In this document: in pieces, positions 1 through 11,424 of the stretch
Layout: every line of letters begins with the position of its first letter
Numbering within the stretch: position 1 is the stretch's first letter
DNA from: Ciona intestinalis
Taxonomy: Eukaryota > Chordata > Ascidiacea > Phlebobranchia > Cionidae
NCBI RefSeq assembly: GCF_000224145.3
Contig: NC_020175.2
Location: forward strand, 4,029,221-4,093,220
Direction: 5' to 3'
Length of the DNA stretch: 64,000 nucleotides
The notes under the pieces: generated by a model
Databases searched by the model: none
What the model saw: only the letters and a program-made list of their open reading frames with translations
Told to the model about the DNA's origin: nothing
Translations under genes and position numbers: made by a program

Positions 1-550
1 GATCAAGATATTTGTATAATATGTGCTACAACTACGAGTGTCCCGATTCTCACATCCTACTGTTTATAGACAAATTTCCGGTTAGTGTTGCTAATGAAAC
101 ATTAAACCTTATATGGCTTCAATAACAACAAAACAAAATTGCCCACATTTTGATAATGATTAACTAAAGAAAGGAAAATATGTATACACAACATATACAT
201 GTGTGATGTGTCATTACTGGGTGTAAGATTGTTTAGGAATTAAATACATGCTGCTTATCGGCCACATGTTTTGTCTTAGATTTTCTGTCCGACAGCATTT
301 TAAAGTCCAATTGTCAAAACATTTATCAAAATATAACAAACGGAAGGTGGCGAGAAAGAGCATACGATGGCGTTGCGAAAGATAGGAAACGGTTAAATGA
401 ACTGCATCGGTATTTCAGGCAAGAACACGAAGGTAAATAGGTCTACATATTTGAAAGTTACAAATGTGATAACTCGTTATCTGGTTATTATTTTTGGCCC
501 CTACGTAAAGCACTGCTGGTCTAAATCATATTCTGTGCGTTAGGTTTCAG

Positions 551-2971
551 TGCAGACCCGTACAGGTCTGACGGAAAATGTGGTTTCAAAGTTCGCTGTT
601 GTGGGTTTTTCCCTCTCACAATAAAAACCGACGCATCAGCATGGTGTGACCCAGATTCTGCTACTGCTTGTTGTAGCGACAAATACAATGGAAAATGTGT
701 ATCTACTGATCTCTGCATTGGTGCTAGCAAAATAAACCTAGCGAAACACGTACATGGCGAAATTTCAGACTGAATACCCGAAGACCCAAGGTAAAAAGAC
801 CATTTCAGGGACGCATTTGGGTCAATTGGCTGTAAATATATTTATGAAATAAAACTGCTTGTAATATAGCACTGTGGGGTAAGGTGGATACCGTTAGCAC
901 ATAATATCCCAGATTTCCTAATTGTAAAAAAACGCCATATAAAGGATATGGTTACAAAATTATGTAAATATTTTTTGTTCGATCCTAAACGGAAAGTCAA
1001 AAGAGAAGAAAAATAAGAACTATCTTATTCCAACCTACGATATAATTAAAACTATAGCATTTCTTACATTGCAAATCCTATCTTAGCAATCTGTTTTCAA
1101 ATAATTATACAGGTGTAAGATGGTTTTGCACGACCAAGGGTCTGCGTGTTCTTTGTTGAAAAATGCCAATGTAAAATCCATCGTTTTTGTTGGAAATTCG
1201 TTGGTGCGGAATCTATATTCTGCAATGCTGGATCTTTTAACGAATAACTTTCGTAATGGAAGCGTAAAGGCCAAGAACGTGGACACAGAGACGCGCGAAA
1301 GATGCGTCAATCAAATAAGAGTAAGTAGCTATAGGCCTTATATCGTCAAATATACGGTTTTACCTTTGAAATCCGACTGGATTTCGCTTTTAACCAAGAT
1401 TACAATAGTTTTTATACCCTTTTGGCATATGTTAACAACTGTTCTTTTTCCTTTATCATTGATGTTCAAATTAATTTAATCTTCGCTGTTGTATAGTAGG
1501 TTGGGGAAAGATGGGACATCTTTTCATTCTAATTTCTCGCCCCCTTTGGTAGTAAATGAAGAAAATTCAAGGTATATCAAACTGTATCTTCACGACTCCC
1601 GTAGACCGTTGTTGATTGTTTAAAACACGATCAGGATACTTATATATTTTGTGCTCAAGGTGTCCCATCTTCCCCCACCCTACTATATATTGGAAGAGAT
1701 AAATAAACTTGAATTTGTTATTTTTCTTCTACATGATTTAAATAGTTTTGAAATCGTTTGTCTCGGAAATCTTTCTATTACAATTCAAAAGCTATGTGCG
1801 TTTACTCTAATTTTTAAATCAAGTTTTTAACCTTTCTGTAGGTTATGGATAGGAACTGCCTTGCGTACACTTTAGCAACTTCTAGCGATGAATTACCACC
1901 TCCAGGGATTTGCAATGGAATGGTAAAGACGCGTATTTCATTGGAGTCTTTCTGGCGAGCTTCGTACGGTAAGCATATGTATGCCCGGTATATATTGTGA
2001 ACTATTACCAACGCTCTTTTAGAGTCGCGCGGTAACGATTTCATACCTCTTTGAATATTCTTTGTTTAATGCCAAATGATATCATAAGAGAGAATGAAAA
2101 CATTCCCCATCTTACCCCACTCTACTATATGAGCGTCGAGTTTGGTGTCGTGTATAATAGCTTTGGGGCTCCCTTTTAAATTGCGTGTTGTAATCAAACT
2201 GTTGGCTTGGCCAGAGGCAATCTTGTATATTGTGACCGTGTTCATTTATTGCAGCTTTAGAATTGCTTCAGTATGTTATAAGTAGATTAGACGAGGAAGG
2301 GACCTACTTGTTCATTGGGATTGGTCTTCACGATCATAGCGATTCAAATGTTATAACGCAGCAGTTCCTAAAGCCTACTCTCGATGCATTGAGGGGGCAT
2401 ACTTGGCCCAAGGTAAGGACAGGCAGCATAGCTTATTTAACAATGTGTATATATTTGCATATTCCAAAGTTGTGTTATTGTTTTGCTTTTGTTATTTTGT
2501 TATGTGTTATTGTTTTGCTTTGTATATTACATTACAAGTTATAATGTAATATAAAAGTGAATAGCTTCTCCGGTAAAACATGTAAGACCAACGATATTCG
2601 TCTGCCATGCGTCGAGACATCATTAACGTAGCACACCAGAAGAACTATTTGCATGTACCATTTTTCTTTACGACTACTGATGGTTAGGCATACAATCTGC
2701 TTTATGTATTATATAGGTTAGATGGGTCACAACTGTAAAATCCGGTATTTTCAAGCCTGCTAATTACGTGTCCCTGCACGGAGACGACGAAAAAATATCT
2801 AAGTTCGATCGGGAGGTGGCGCAATTTTGTGCTGGCTACGGGGTTCCGACTGTGAACATGACTAAAGTCACTACTGGCGTTTGGAGCCAGGACGGCCAAC
2901 ATTATGGGCAAGGGGTTAACACTGTAAAAGCGCAAATATTATTAAATCTTATAGCCGAAGAATACAAATAG
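551..2971 (+). CDS. SGNH/PC-esterase-like protein, 5' incomplete
   Basis: Four exons are visible: a Cys-rich exon from 551 (end unresolved, about 720-749), 1113-1320, 1842-1968, 2255-2412 and a terminal exon 2717-2971. The last four join with matching phases. The 1113 exon carries a GNSLVRN block, the nucleophile region (G-[DN]-S) of PC-esterase/SGNH acyl-esterases. The last exon carries DGQHYG, the expected catalytic Asp-x-x-His motif. The chain ends at a TAG. The upstream Cys-rich exon (frame open 552-770, about nine Cys including CC pairs) resembles the Cys-rich module found ahead of PC-esterase domains in some metazoan proteins; I could not join it to the 1113 exon in phase, so at least one exon is missing and the start codon is unknown. 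Likely a secretory-pathway acyl-esterase or acetyltransferase; the substrate cannot be told. Confidence 0.72.
865..1044. repeat. MITE copy, GTGGGGTAAGATGGATACC subtype
   Basis: Inverted-repeat element lying in the intron just before the esterase exon at 1113. Its 5' end has the GGGGTAAG core and its 3' end the complementary CCAACCTACGATATA. It belongs to the family defined at 60146-60343. Confidence 0.8.
1492..1689. repeat. MITE copy, AGATGGGACACC subtype
   Basis: Near full-length copy inside the esterase intron 1321-1841; ends read TATAGTAGGTTGGGG and CCCCCACCCTACTATATA. Confidence 0.9.
2051..2130. repeat. MITE 3' fragment
   Basis: Only the right-hand part remains, ending CCCCATCTTACCCCACTCTACTATAT, in the esterase intron 1969-2254. 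Confidence 0.65.
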
Positions 2972-3766
2972 CGCATAACATGGAATTAGTATTAAAGGTT
3001 GAACTTTTAGTGCTATGGGGTAAGATGGATACCATATTAGCACATATGTCTCATATTTACCAATCGTGAGGATACGGTTGTATAATCATTGAATCATTCT
3101 ATTTTTACTTCCAAATGGAAAGATAAAATAAGTAGAAACATTAATCATCTTACGTCTTACCCAAACCTACGATACTTTTTTGAAGTCGGTAACGAAGAAA
3201 CTTAACGAAATTTAACTATGCAAATTGCAAAAATCAAGCCAACTGTGCTATTTCTTTTTTATATATTGCATGCTTCCAGCAGACACACTATTGCAGCAGT
3301 GCAAATTACCCAATTCAGGAAACAATGCTGCACTTTACGTAACAATGCGATTCCTTTTTATGACCTAACACATGAACGGGAAAATGTTAACCTTTTAAAA
3401 TGGCAGGAAAGTTCTTGTTGGTGACATATTTGCTAGCTATGCACTTGCGTGTATATGAGATTACTCGCCCTTTTAACATTTACTCTTATTTTATTTTAAA
3501 CCTTTTATACGTATGTGTATTCTCTTGCAAGAGTTGTAACGTATTTTGTTACTAATATTTTACACCTAGGTTTAAATACACAAATCGTTGTCGACGTTAC
3601 GGGGTCGTGTTGTGTTACAGTAATCGAACCTATATGCACTCTAATACAGTTTGCCGAGTAATCAGCTGAGCTCAGCTATTGCAACCAGCGTTTTATTGTT
3701 GTGTAACCTGATCGCTGCAACGTTATTTCAATTTCTTGTACCAAATAGGTTAAGGTAGTTTTCATT
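2972..3766. other. Intergenic: esterase to Gla-EGF gene
   Basis: No coding exon seen. It holds a diverged MITE copy (3009-3174) and the presumed promoter of the Gla-EGF gene. No clear TATA box could be assigned. Confidence 0.6.
3009..3174. repeat. MITE copy, diverged
   Basis: Starts TGCTATGGGGTAAGATGGAT and ends CTTACCCAAACCTACGATA; the middle is shortened relative to other copies. Confidence 0.7.
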
Positions 3767-6700
3767 ATGTCTAAAGGTGTTTTTGTATTCGCTTTGATCA
3801 TCGCTTATGTTGGATCTACTTTGGCAGCGGGAGGGGGTAAGTAATGGTGTTATGCGTTTGGCCCAGTATATATATAATATCTCTTTTTATATTTCATTGT
3901 CAAAAATCGTATGAGCGACAACCGTATACGATTTTTGAAAATTAGTATATAAGTAGTACAATAAAAATACTGTTTATATATTTGCATCATTGTGTGTATA
4001 TAGCATTAGTACCAATAAACAGTACGTAAAAATAATATATGGGGGTGGGAGAAGATGGGATACAGTTTCATTCTATTTTATCGACCAATTTAGTAGTAAA
4101 CAAAGAACATTTAACGAATTGTAAAACCATATCCTCACGTCTCCCACAGACCGTTGTTAATTGTTTAAAACACGAATAAAATATTTGGATATTATGTTTT
4201 GAAGGTGTCCCGTCCTCCCCACCCTATTATATATAAGTGCATATTAAGCAGACATATTATTTTTCAGTCTTTGTGAGCAAGGAAGAGGCGTCCAACTATC
4301 TCACCAGAGAAAAGAGAGCAAACTCCGGGTTCGAAGAGTTTGCTAAGGGGAACTTTGAACAAGAATGTGTCGAAGAAATTTGCAACTATGAGGAACTGAG
4401 GGAGGTGTACGAAAACACAGCACAAACGGTAAGAATCAAATATTAAAACCCCCGATTTTGAGCAAAATTTTGTATAGTGGGCTGGGGTAAGATGGCGCAT
4501 GTTTTATTATGATTTTTGTCTCATTTTGTATTAAAATAAAATAATATTTACAGAATTGCATAACCAAAGAGCCACATAGAAGAGTTTTTATTTGGTAAAC
4601 CGTTTAAAACACGTTAAAAAATATGGGATTTAAATATGGGAGTTGCTGACGCTCGTATATCCCATCGTATATACCCCATATATAGTACTATATATATAAC
4701 TAATGGCGTTACCTTAAAGGCTTTGATCATACGCCTTTAGTACAGTATGAATGTATGTAATACACCGTGCAATAATCAAGCAGTTTACGGCCGCTTATAG
4801 AGGCAGTGATATATGGTGTAGAAAAGTTTTCCTATCTTATGAAAACTCTTACTTAAGTGGTTTTACATTTCAGAATGCGAAATGGGACGAATTAACACGT
4901 AAGTATACCAAACTATTGAAAAGCATAAAGTTTAATTTGAACATTATTGTTGTCTTTACATTTCTGCTGAGCATGCAGTTGCTATTTCCTACGGCAGCGG
5001 TCCAAAGTACAGTTTATACAGCAAAGTAAACAGTAATCAGCAGATTCAGATTGTGTTGCAATGATTTGACAATCTGCCACAAAAACCACGAACAAGCAAA
5101 TTAAGTTGATGTTTAATTGTATGCCAAATTTGTGCAAAGATGATATGATACGTTTCAAATTATACGGATAGTGATTTTTGACACCCAGACATCCACTTCT
5201 ATATCTTGCGTGACAGATAATGTTGTATTAACCATTCCTTTATTTTAAGGTATACACAAACCTATGTTAAATATAGTAGGGTCGGGAAAGATGGGACAAC
5301 CTTACATTTTCTTTTCTCGTCCCATTCGGTAGTAATAAACTTATAAAATCGTATCTTCACGACTCCCACAGACCGTTGTTTATTGCTTACAGGATCAGAA
5401 TATTTGGATATAAGGTATCCCGTCTTCTTCCACACTTCTATACAGCACATTTAGTGGTAGTGGTATTTAGAAAGTTTGTCCAAAAGCGTATTAAATATAT
5501 TTTGTTTTGCACGAAGGTCAATGCGAAAATATGTCCCCATGCAACGATATCGGAACCGATACATGTCAGAACCTTTGGAGCAGCTATGCTTGTCATTGCC
5601 ATGCGGGGTACACTGGTGTACATTGTGAAACAGGTAGGTCTAATATACGCAGCATAATGTAATAACGCCGAAAATGAATACAATTTTCTCACCTTTTAAG
5701 TCAAGTTCTCAAGTTCGCATTAATACAACAAAACTTATATGCGCACAGAATTACCGATGTGACTTTACTGTAGAGTGTGGAGGTATTACAGTACGCAGCT
5801 TAAAGCGCTATTGGTTTAAGCCTAATAAATTCCACGCTGCTTTTAGATATAGATGAATGTGCCGGCGAACACGAATGCGTTAAAATTGCGTCAATACCGT
5901 CGGTTCGTATACGTGTGCGTGTGACCAAGGATACGAAGGCGATTTCTGCACCGAGGGTACGCTATAACGTCGTATGTAACAGTGTCGTGAAATAATTTAA
6001 ATGTTATTGTGCGCAGACGTAAATGAATGCGACAACGACGTTTGTGAGAACGGCGACTGTTTCAATACTGATGGGTCGTATATATGTCTGTGCGATGCGG
6101 GGTATCAGGGCACGAACTGTAGTCAAGGTACATTTATACGCCGCTCTCGTCATAAATTTACCATATACGTAAACTACACTTGTACTATAAGTATCAAATG
6201 CAATAAATACCTTCAATAAAACTAAATTAAAGATAAGTTTTTGTATTCGAACGTCGGAACATGTAATTTTATGTACGCTTTAAGTCGCTTAGTTTTTAAA
6301 AAATACCGTTTACAGACATTGACGAGTGCCAGCAGAACGAGACGTGCGTGCATGGGATTTGTATCAACGGTATTGGGACTTACGACTGCGTTTGTAGCAC
6401 CGGGTACGAGGGAGACACTTGCAATGACGGTAATGCTACGATGCGGTGGTAAGGGACAGTGAATAATACATGGGCGCTTTGTTGCTTGTCGCAGATATAA
6501 ACGAATGCGAGAATTTCGACAATTTGTGTCAGAACGAAGGGGAGTGCGTTAATGACGTCGGATCTTACCATTGCGCATGCGCGTCCGGCTACACAGGAAG
6601 CGACTGTTCTCAGGGTAAACTGCTGTGGCAAATTTGATACTACCAGTATTTAAGTGGAGAGTTTATACCACCATATTCTATATGATTAACAAGTACATAT

Positions 6701-7076
6701 ATATAGATAGAATTCCAAATTTCTAATGCCAAATTTCTAAAGTCGTGAGAATAAGTTAAGAAATTCTGTAAATATTCTTTGTTTCCTAATAATGTGAATT
6801 CTAAAAGGAAATAAAAACTTAACCCATCTTACCCCAACTAACTGTATTTACATACAAATATCTTAAAAATATAGTATGAGCCGTAACTTAAACAGTTTTA
6901 TAAATTGCTTAACTAAGAAATGTAAATACTCTGTAGATGTGAACGAATGTGATTTGAACTTGTGCCCAGAAGGTTCTCAATGCGAACATGGGGCGAATTC
7001 TTACACTTGTTTTTGTCCTGACGAGGGCTGTGGGGCATCCGTTGACACTCAACTGCAGCAAGCAGTAGATCCTTGA
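3767..7076 (+). CDS. Secreted Gla-domain protein with six EGF modules
   Basis: Exons: 3767-3836, 4268-4428, 4874-4898 (25-nt microexon), 5517-5633, 5847-5956, 6017-6127, 6316-6429, 6495-6614, 6937-7076. Residues 1-20 are a signal peptide. A carboxylase-recognition propeptide follows, with Phe at -16 and Ala at -10 relative to the EKR cleavage site (residue 40). The Gla domain (from residue 41) has about ten Glu and the CxxxxC disulphide loop; its aromatic end (KWDEL) is the microexon. One EGF and five calcium-binding EGF modules (D-[IV]-[DN]-E-C starts) follow, then a short tail and stop. There is no protease, LamG or membrane domain. Every exon joins in phase except 5847-5956, which is one base short (see findings). 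Vitamin K-dependent proteins have been described in Ciona, which lacks a coagulation cascade; I cannot say which named one this is. Predicted role: calcium-dependent phospholipid-surface binding and signalling. Confidence 0.92.
4036..4235. repeat. MITE copy in Gla-EGF intron 1
   Basis: Near full-length; ends TATATGGGGGTGGGAGAAGA and CCTCCCCACCCTATTATATA. Confidence 0.88.
4473..4694. repeat. MITE copy in Gla-EGF intron 2
   Basis: Left end TATAGTGGGCTGGGGTAAGA is clear; the right end is degenerate (CCCATATATAGTACTATA). Confidence 0.7.
5272..5443. repeat. MITE copy in Gla-EGF intron 3
   Basis: Left end TATAGTAGGGTCGGGAAAGA; right end CGTCTTCTTCCACACTTCTA. Confidence 0.82.
6735..6846. repeat. 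MITE right-half fragment
   Basis: Contains the internal GTCGTGAGAATA block and the CCCATCTTACCCCAACTAAC end; left half absent or decayed. Lies in the last Gla-EGF intron. Confidence 0.6.
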
Positions 7077-7109
7077 ATCAAAACGTGAAATTGGTGTACT
7101 TATAATTAT

Positions 7110-7131
7110 TTATATATATATATATATATAT
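7110..7131. repeat. (TA)n microsatellite
   Basis: Run of alternating T and A in the 3' flank of the Gla-EGF gene. Confidence 0.85.
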
Positions 7132-7171
7132 CCTCATAAAGCATGCATTCGTATATCGTGAATCAATGAAC

Positions 7172-7177
7172 AATAAA
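7172..7177 (+). terminator. Poly(A) signal, Gla-EGF gene
   Basis: AATAAA about 95 nt after the stop codon; the first such hexamer downstream. Confidence 0.55.
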
Positions 7178-7508
7178 CCAGCATATATACCCGAGTCTAT
7201 GAAGCGTTATTTCAGGGCACGTTTAAAGGACATGTTTCTTGATACAACGTATTTTTTGCAACGAAGGGCAGAGAGAGGCGAAAATAAAGGTGAACCTTTT
7301 AAGCAAAGTGGTGTTCGTGTCCACCGGCATTTTGGCCGCATTTGCTGAACCAGTTATGTGATGCGTCATGTAGTGGTATCGGCAGCAGTATCTGTGTCAT
7401 CTAGTTAGTCAGGCTCGAGTGCAGGTTGCATCAGTGCTGACAAATGCATGAAAAAAACATCAGTTACGTTTGTACCGCTTTGTGAGCTTAAATTGCGGTA
7501 TTATTATT

Positions 7509-7689
7509 TATATGGTACGGTGGGAAAGATGGGACAGCATTTTATTCTGTTTTCTCATCCCATTTGGTAAAAATCTAAACAATTATAAAACTATACCCCA
7601 TATATCGTTTTTAACTGTTTAAAACACGATCATGATAATTGGATATTATGTGCTAAAGGTGTCCCGTCTTCCCCCGCCCTTCTCTAATA
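7509..7689. repeat. MITE copy
   Basis: Ends TATGGTACGGTGGGAAAGAT and GTCTTCCCCCGCCCTTCTC; 3' flank of the Gla-EGF gene. Confidence 0.82.
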
Positions 7690-10600
7690 TGTGTAATTAT
7701 GTTTACTATACGGTGTATGGATACGAGTTTTTGTTGCTTGTTTATAGCATTTTGAGTGATGGCCTGAAATTATTGTGCTGGCAAAGTTATGGGTACAAAG
7801 TTACATACATTCGTGGTAATCAAAGTTGCGTACGTGGTAACTGGTAATCGAGCACGAGGTGCGTGAAAAGTATTATAATGACTGTTGTTGTTCCGCCACG
7901 CAAGAATAAACTTGTGACATTCCTTCATTCAGAGAAAGTATAGATTAAAGTAAATTCGAAGTAGTGTTTGTAAGTTAGCTGCGACACGGCCTGCGTGGCT
8001 GCGAGTTGTCAGAAATTTGAAGCATTGTATATACGCGTGCCATCGCGTTGCTGAAGCGTTTCAATTACGTCATTATGTTTAGACAAATGATCTAGTGACT
8101 CTAGTGAATAAGTCGGCAAGTATTTTGTGCATCCGCTGCTAAGTTTTGAAACTCAAGCAGCGTATCGCAGCCGTGTAGTAAGAAATGACTGTCGACGGTT
8201 TAAATGCTTTATTACAGCATAATACGCATGTTTTCCCATAGTATACTGAAGTCATGTGGCTTTACTGTTGGTTGCGTAGCAGGTTTTAGTTTTAGTTTTT
8301 CAGTAGTGGATTTATCCAGTACTGTAGTGCTACTATACCAGCATAAAAGCGGCACTGTTGTGTTTTTCCCAAAAAATTTTTGACATGGAGTGCTGTAATT
8401 AAAGCCGCGGCGTATTAAGAGGCCAGCAGAGTATAATCCAATTTGGGCAGAGCTTAGACCAAAAAGCAAGAATGTTGCGTCGGTGTATAGGTAAGCTATT
8501 AGAAAGACATGCGTGCGCCGGAAAACAACACAGCTAAATTGTTTCTCATTTCGCACAAGACGTGTGTGAATGGCAGCATTTTCTCATTTCCTCGTGGTTA
8601 GATGCGCTTCGTTTTACATTCAAGCCCTTGTCAAAACGGAAAGAGAAAGGATAAAAGCGAGGTTATCACAATATTATTTTGATCACTGCGAAGTTGACAT
8701 TGTGGAGTAGAAAAGGTGTTGAATGCATTGTTTGCAAAGAAATAAAGTGTCAGTTTGCGGTAAATGACTATGTCTAACAGAATCTACATGTCAAACCGTT
8801 CAGGCAAAATGCTAGTTTTGCATTTAAAACCGTACACTACAAAGGCATGTTACGCTATTATAGTGTTATACTATAAGTTGCTAAGCGCAGTCGAGTTGGT
8901 ACGGTTATGTTTTGGTTTTCCAACCGTGTATTACGAAGAGCGACGTAGCATGAAGTCAGCCACGTATATATACGATGAATTCATTCATAACACTTGCCCG
9001 GTTCAAGGAAGTGACGAGCATATTAACTGTTTTTATAAAGAGCGTAGGTTTAGCTCTATAAGAGTATTGCTTACTATTTTGCTATATGCCCTGTTGGGTT
9101 CGTTTCCTTTTTGGTAAGGTGAGAGGTTATGGCAAAAACACACATAAATTCGTTCGTTTTATTCTTGTTTAATATTAACTTTGAAAGCTGTACTTGTTGT
9201 TTTATTTCTTGGTTTCAAAGAAATTATGAGCAAAGATCGCATTGGCTGTGAGTTTTGACGTAAATCAGCCAGGGCTTTTAAAGTTAATTTAATAACGTCG
9301 TGGTCGGTACAGTAAGCGGGAAAGAATCTTGCATGAGATCTACACTCGTCATGCGCTGCACGAATAGCAGTGCAACTGAGTTGAGAGAATGCAGCTAGTA
9401 CGTTGTTAGGTTCCAGGAATGACCATACTATTACTATGCCTTCTTACTCGTAGTCGTGTTGACAAGTAAATCGATATAAACAAGTCCAATGCATTTCGGT
9501 TGATGTTTCGCTGTTCTTAAAAGCACGCGCATGACAGGAGTAATATGCAGTGATATTGGATGAGTTTTATTCTATTACATCAGTTCGCGCATCGGATTTG
9601 CGGTGATAGTTATTCAAGTATATTGTATTCGCTTTAGTTATGCTGTATATATAGTAGGCCTACTAATGGTTTATTCATAGAGTATTGAAATATTCATATG
9701 CGTTTTAGAAAGATATAAACTGCCTTGTCATGTATTTAGTAAGAACAAAAGATACGCTGTCCGGGGATGACCAGCGAAAGTGTTGACATTAAACTGCTGT
9801 CGTTTTATTGCCGAGAAAACCGCTGTTGACAAGAGTTATGGTTCGCATTTTATTATCAAGTGTTTCTAAAACGAAACTCCTGAGATCACGTTTCTCAAGT
9901 TAATTGGGTCGATTTAATTTGACAAGGTCGTGAATGACCGTGTCAAGTACGGGTTTAGGGATCTGCTGATAAGAAATGAATAGATTGATTCTGTCAACAA
10001 CGAAATAACAAGCTCATTAGTGAAAATTCCTCACCGTGGTACACAAATAAAAATCATTTTTGATTCCGTTTTAAGCATATTTCCTGTAAACGTTACATTT
10101 TTTCGTTTAAATGGAAACCAAAAGTATCTGTTGACAGTGGTCACGTCTGCTTCCGTGTGGTTTAACAGGATACGCATGATCTTAATACTGCTTGCACAAA
10201 AACAAGCCAAATGGGTCAAGTAGCCACGTTTGGGTATTTAAAGTTGGGAACATTTAACGAAATATTCACTACTGCTGATAACGTTACTAAATCGTGTACC
10301 GTACAATTGGCACGGTAATAAAAATATAGAAAATTTGAGGATTTTAAACCGAATACGTCAGTGTGGTTAAAAATGTGTGTGGTATTGGTTTGTTAAAGTG
10401 ACATCGTAAAAATTGAGTCTTCAGTAAATAACAGTCGTTTGTTATGTGAAATTCACGTTTAACCTTGTGCTACCCTGTGACATAGGAGAAAAGCGCTTGT
10501 ATAGTGCAAAGTGGTTAATCAGATTGTGCTTATCAATACCGTAAGTGCGGGTAGCTGTATTGTAGTCATTTCAAAGGGACTTCAATGTTCTGATAACGAG

Positions 10601-11382
10601 TTCTAAGCAGGGTCCTGTCATTTCCTTTTCGCGCGAATAGCTTTTAGATTTCGGACGCTTGTTTATCGTTTCCCGTCAATACAGAATTATAATTTCAGTA
10701 TCCTGGACGCCGTATGCTTTTGTTGAAGGTATTATAATTATGCGCTGTTGCTCGTGTAAATAAGCAAACACCAGCATGCATGCTGCTCGAGACAGAGTTC
10801 AATGGTTCGCAACTGAATTTATGTAGTCAGTATGTAATGTGTGATCCAGTAACAGGTTGTATTGTTTTTTTGTAGCAAGGTTCAGACACCCCTGGTTGTT
10901 TGCTGTGGATTTTAGGCAGCTGGACTAATCCAGTGTAACCTACACTGTATTGCGTGTCGTTTGCACTGCCAGCATTTCACCCGCAAATGTTTCCTGTTTA
11001 CCGCATGCAATTGCCTGTACTTGTAATTCCTTATTTTAGATCTGGGGTTTTTGAACAGGATTATCCTCACCTCTCTTATGTTGTTGGTGGCCGTTCCGTT
11101 AATCCTTCGCAAGCAGTTTGCAAATTTCAGTCTAAAGTCCATTATGATCTTACGCAGCGAAATTTCCCACCGATTTAACAGGATTTAAACGCTCTCCGTA
11201 GGGAGTAGAGTGCATAGGTTGAAGTTGGAATAGGAAAGTGCTGGCTCCACTCTTTTATCCGCAGTGCTTCTGGCCTCAGTAAACAACATCGAAGGTTACT
11301 CTGGGTCGCGGCTGCATAGGAATCGACGAAGAACAGCTGATTCGCCATTTCGCCCAACAAAGAAAGCGCGTACTAGCCTCTG

Positions 11383-11390
11383 TGACGTCA
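11383..11390. promoter_or_regulatory. CRE-type palindrome upstream of START gene
   Basis: Perfect TGACGTCA about 35 nt before the first ATG. A bZIP (CREB/ATF) site by sequence only. Confidence 0.4.
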
Positions 11391-11424
11391 TAAAGTATCG
11401 AGCAATCGACGGAGACGAACAACA

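Larger units (their letters stand above)
7077..11424. other. 4.3-kb region without a recognisable gene
   Basis: After the Gla-EGF stop there is an (AT)n microsatellite (about 7110-7131), an AATAAA at 7172-7177 that probably ends that gene, and one MITE (7509-7689). From about 7.7 to 11.4 kb I see no exon with a recognisable product, only scattered open frames without family motifs. A perfect CRE-type TGACGTCA lies at 11383-11390, about 35 nt before the START-gene ATG. The stretch may hold regulatory DNA, a 5' UTR exon or a non-coding transcript. Confidence 0.5.

Noticed and set aside
419-432. Possible 14-nt exon of the esterase gene (TTTCAG before, GTAAAT after)
   Set aside because: Too short to support without a transcript.
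769-790. A 22-nt microexon (TTTCAG before, GTAAAA after) to bridge the Cys-rich exon and the 1113 exon
   Set aside because: Phases would fit with a donor at 721, but the join creates GAC TGA, a stop.
8212-8556. Open frame of 114 codons on the minus strand
   Set aside because: No motif and no neighbouring exons in phase.
8764-9117. Open frame of 117 codons on the plus strand
   Set aside because: No family motif, no credible splice context, and composition like the surrounding non-coding DNA.
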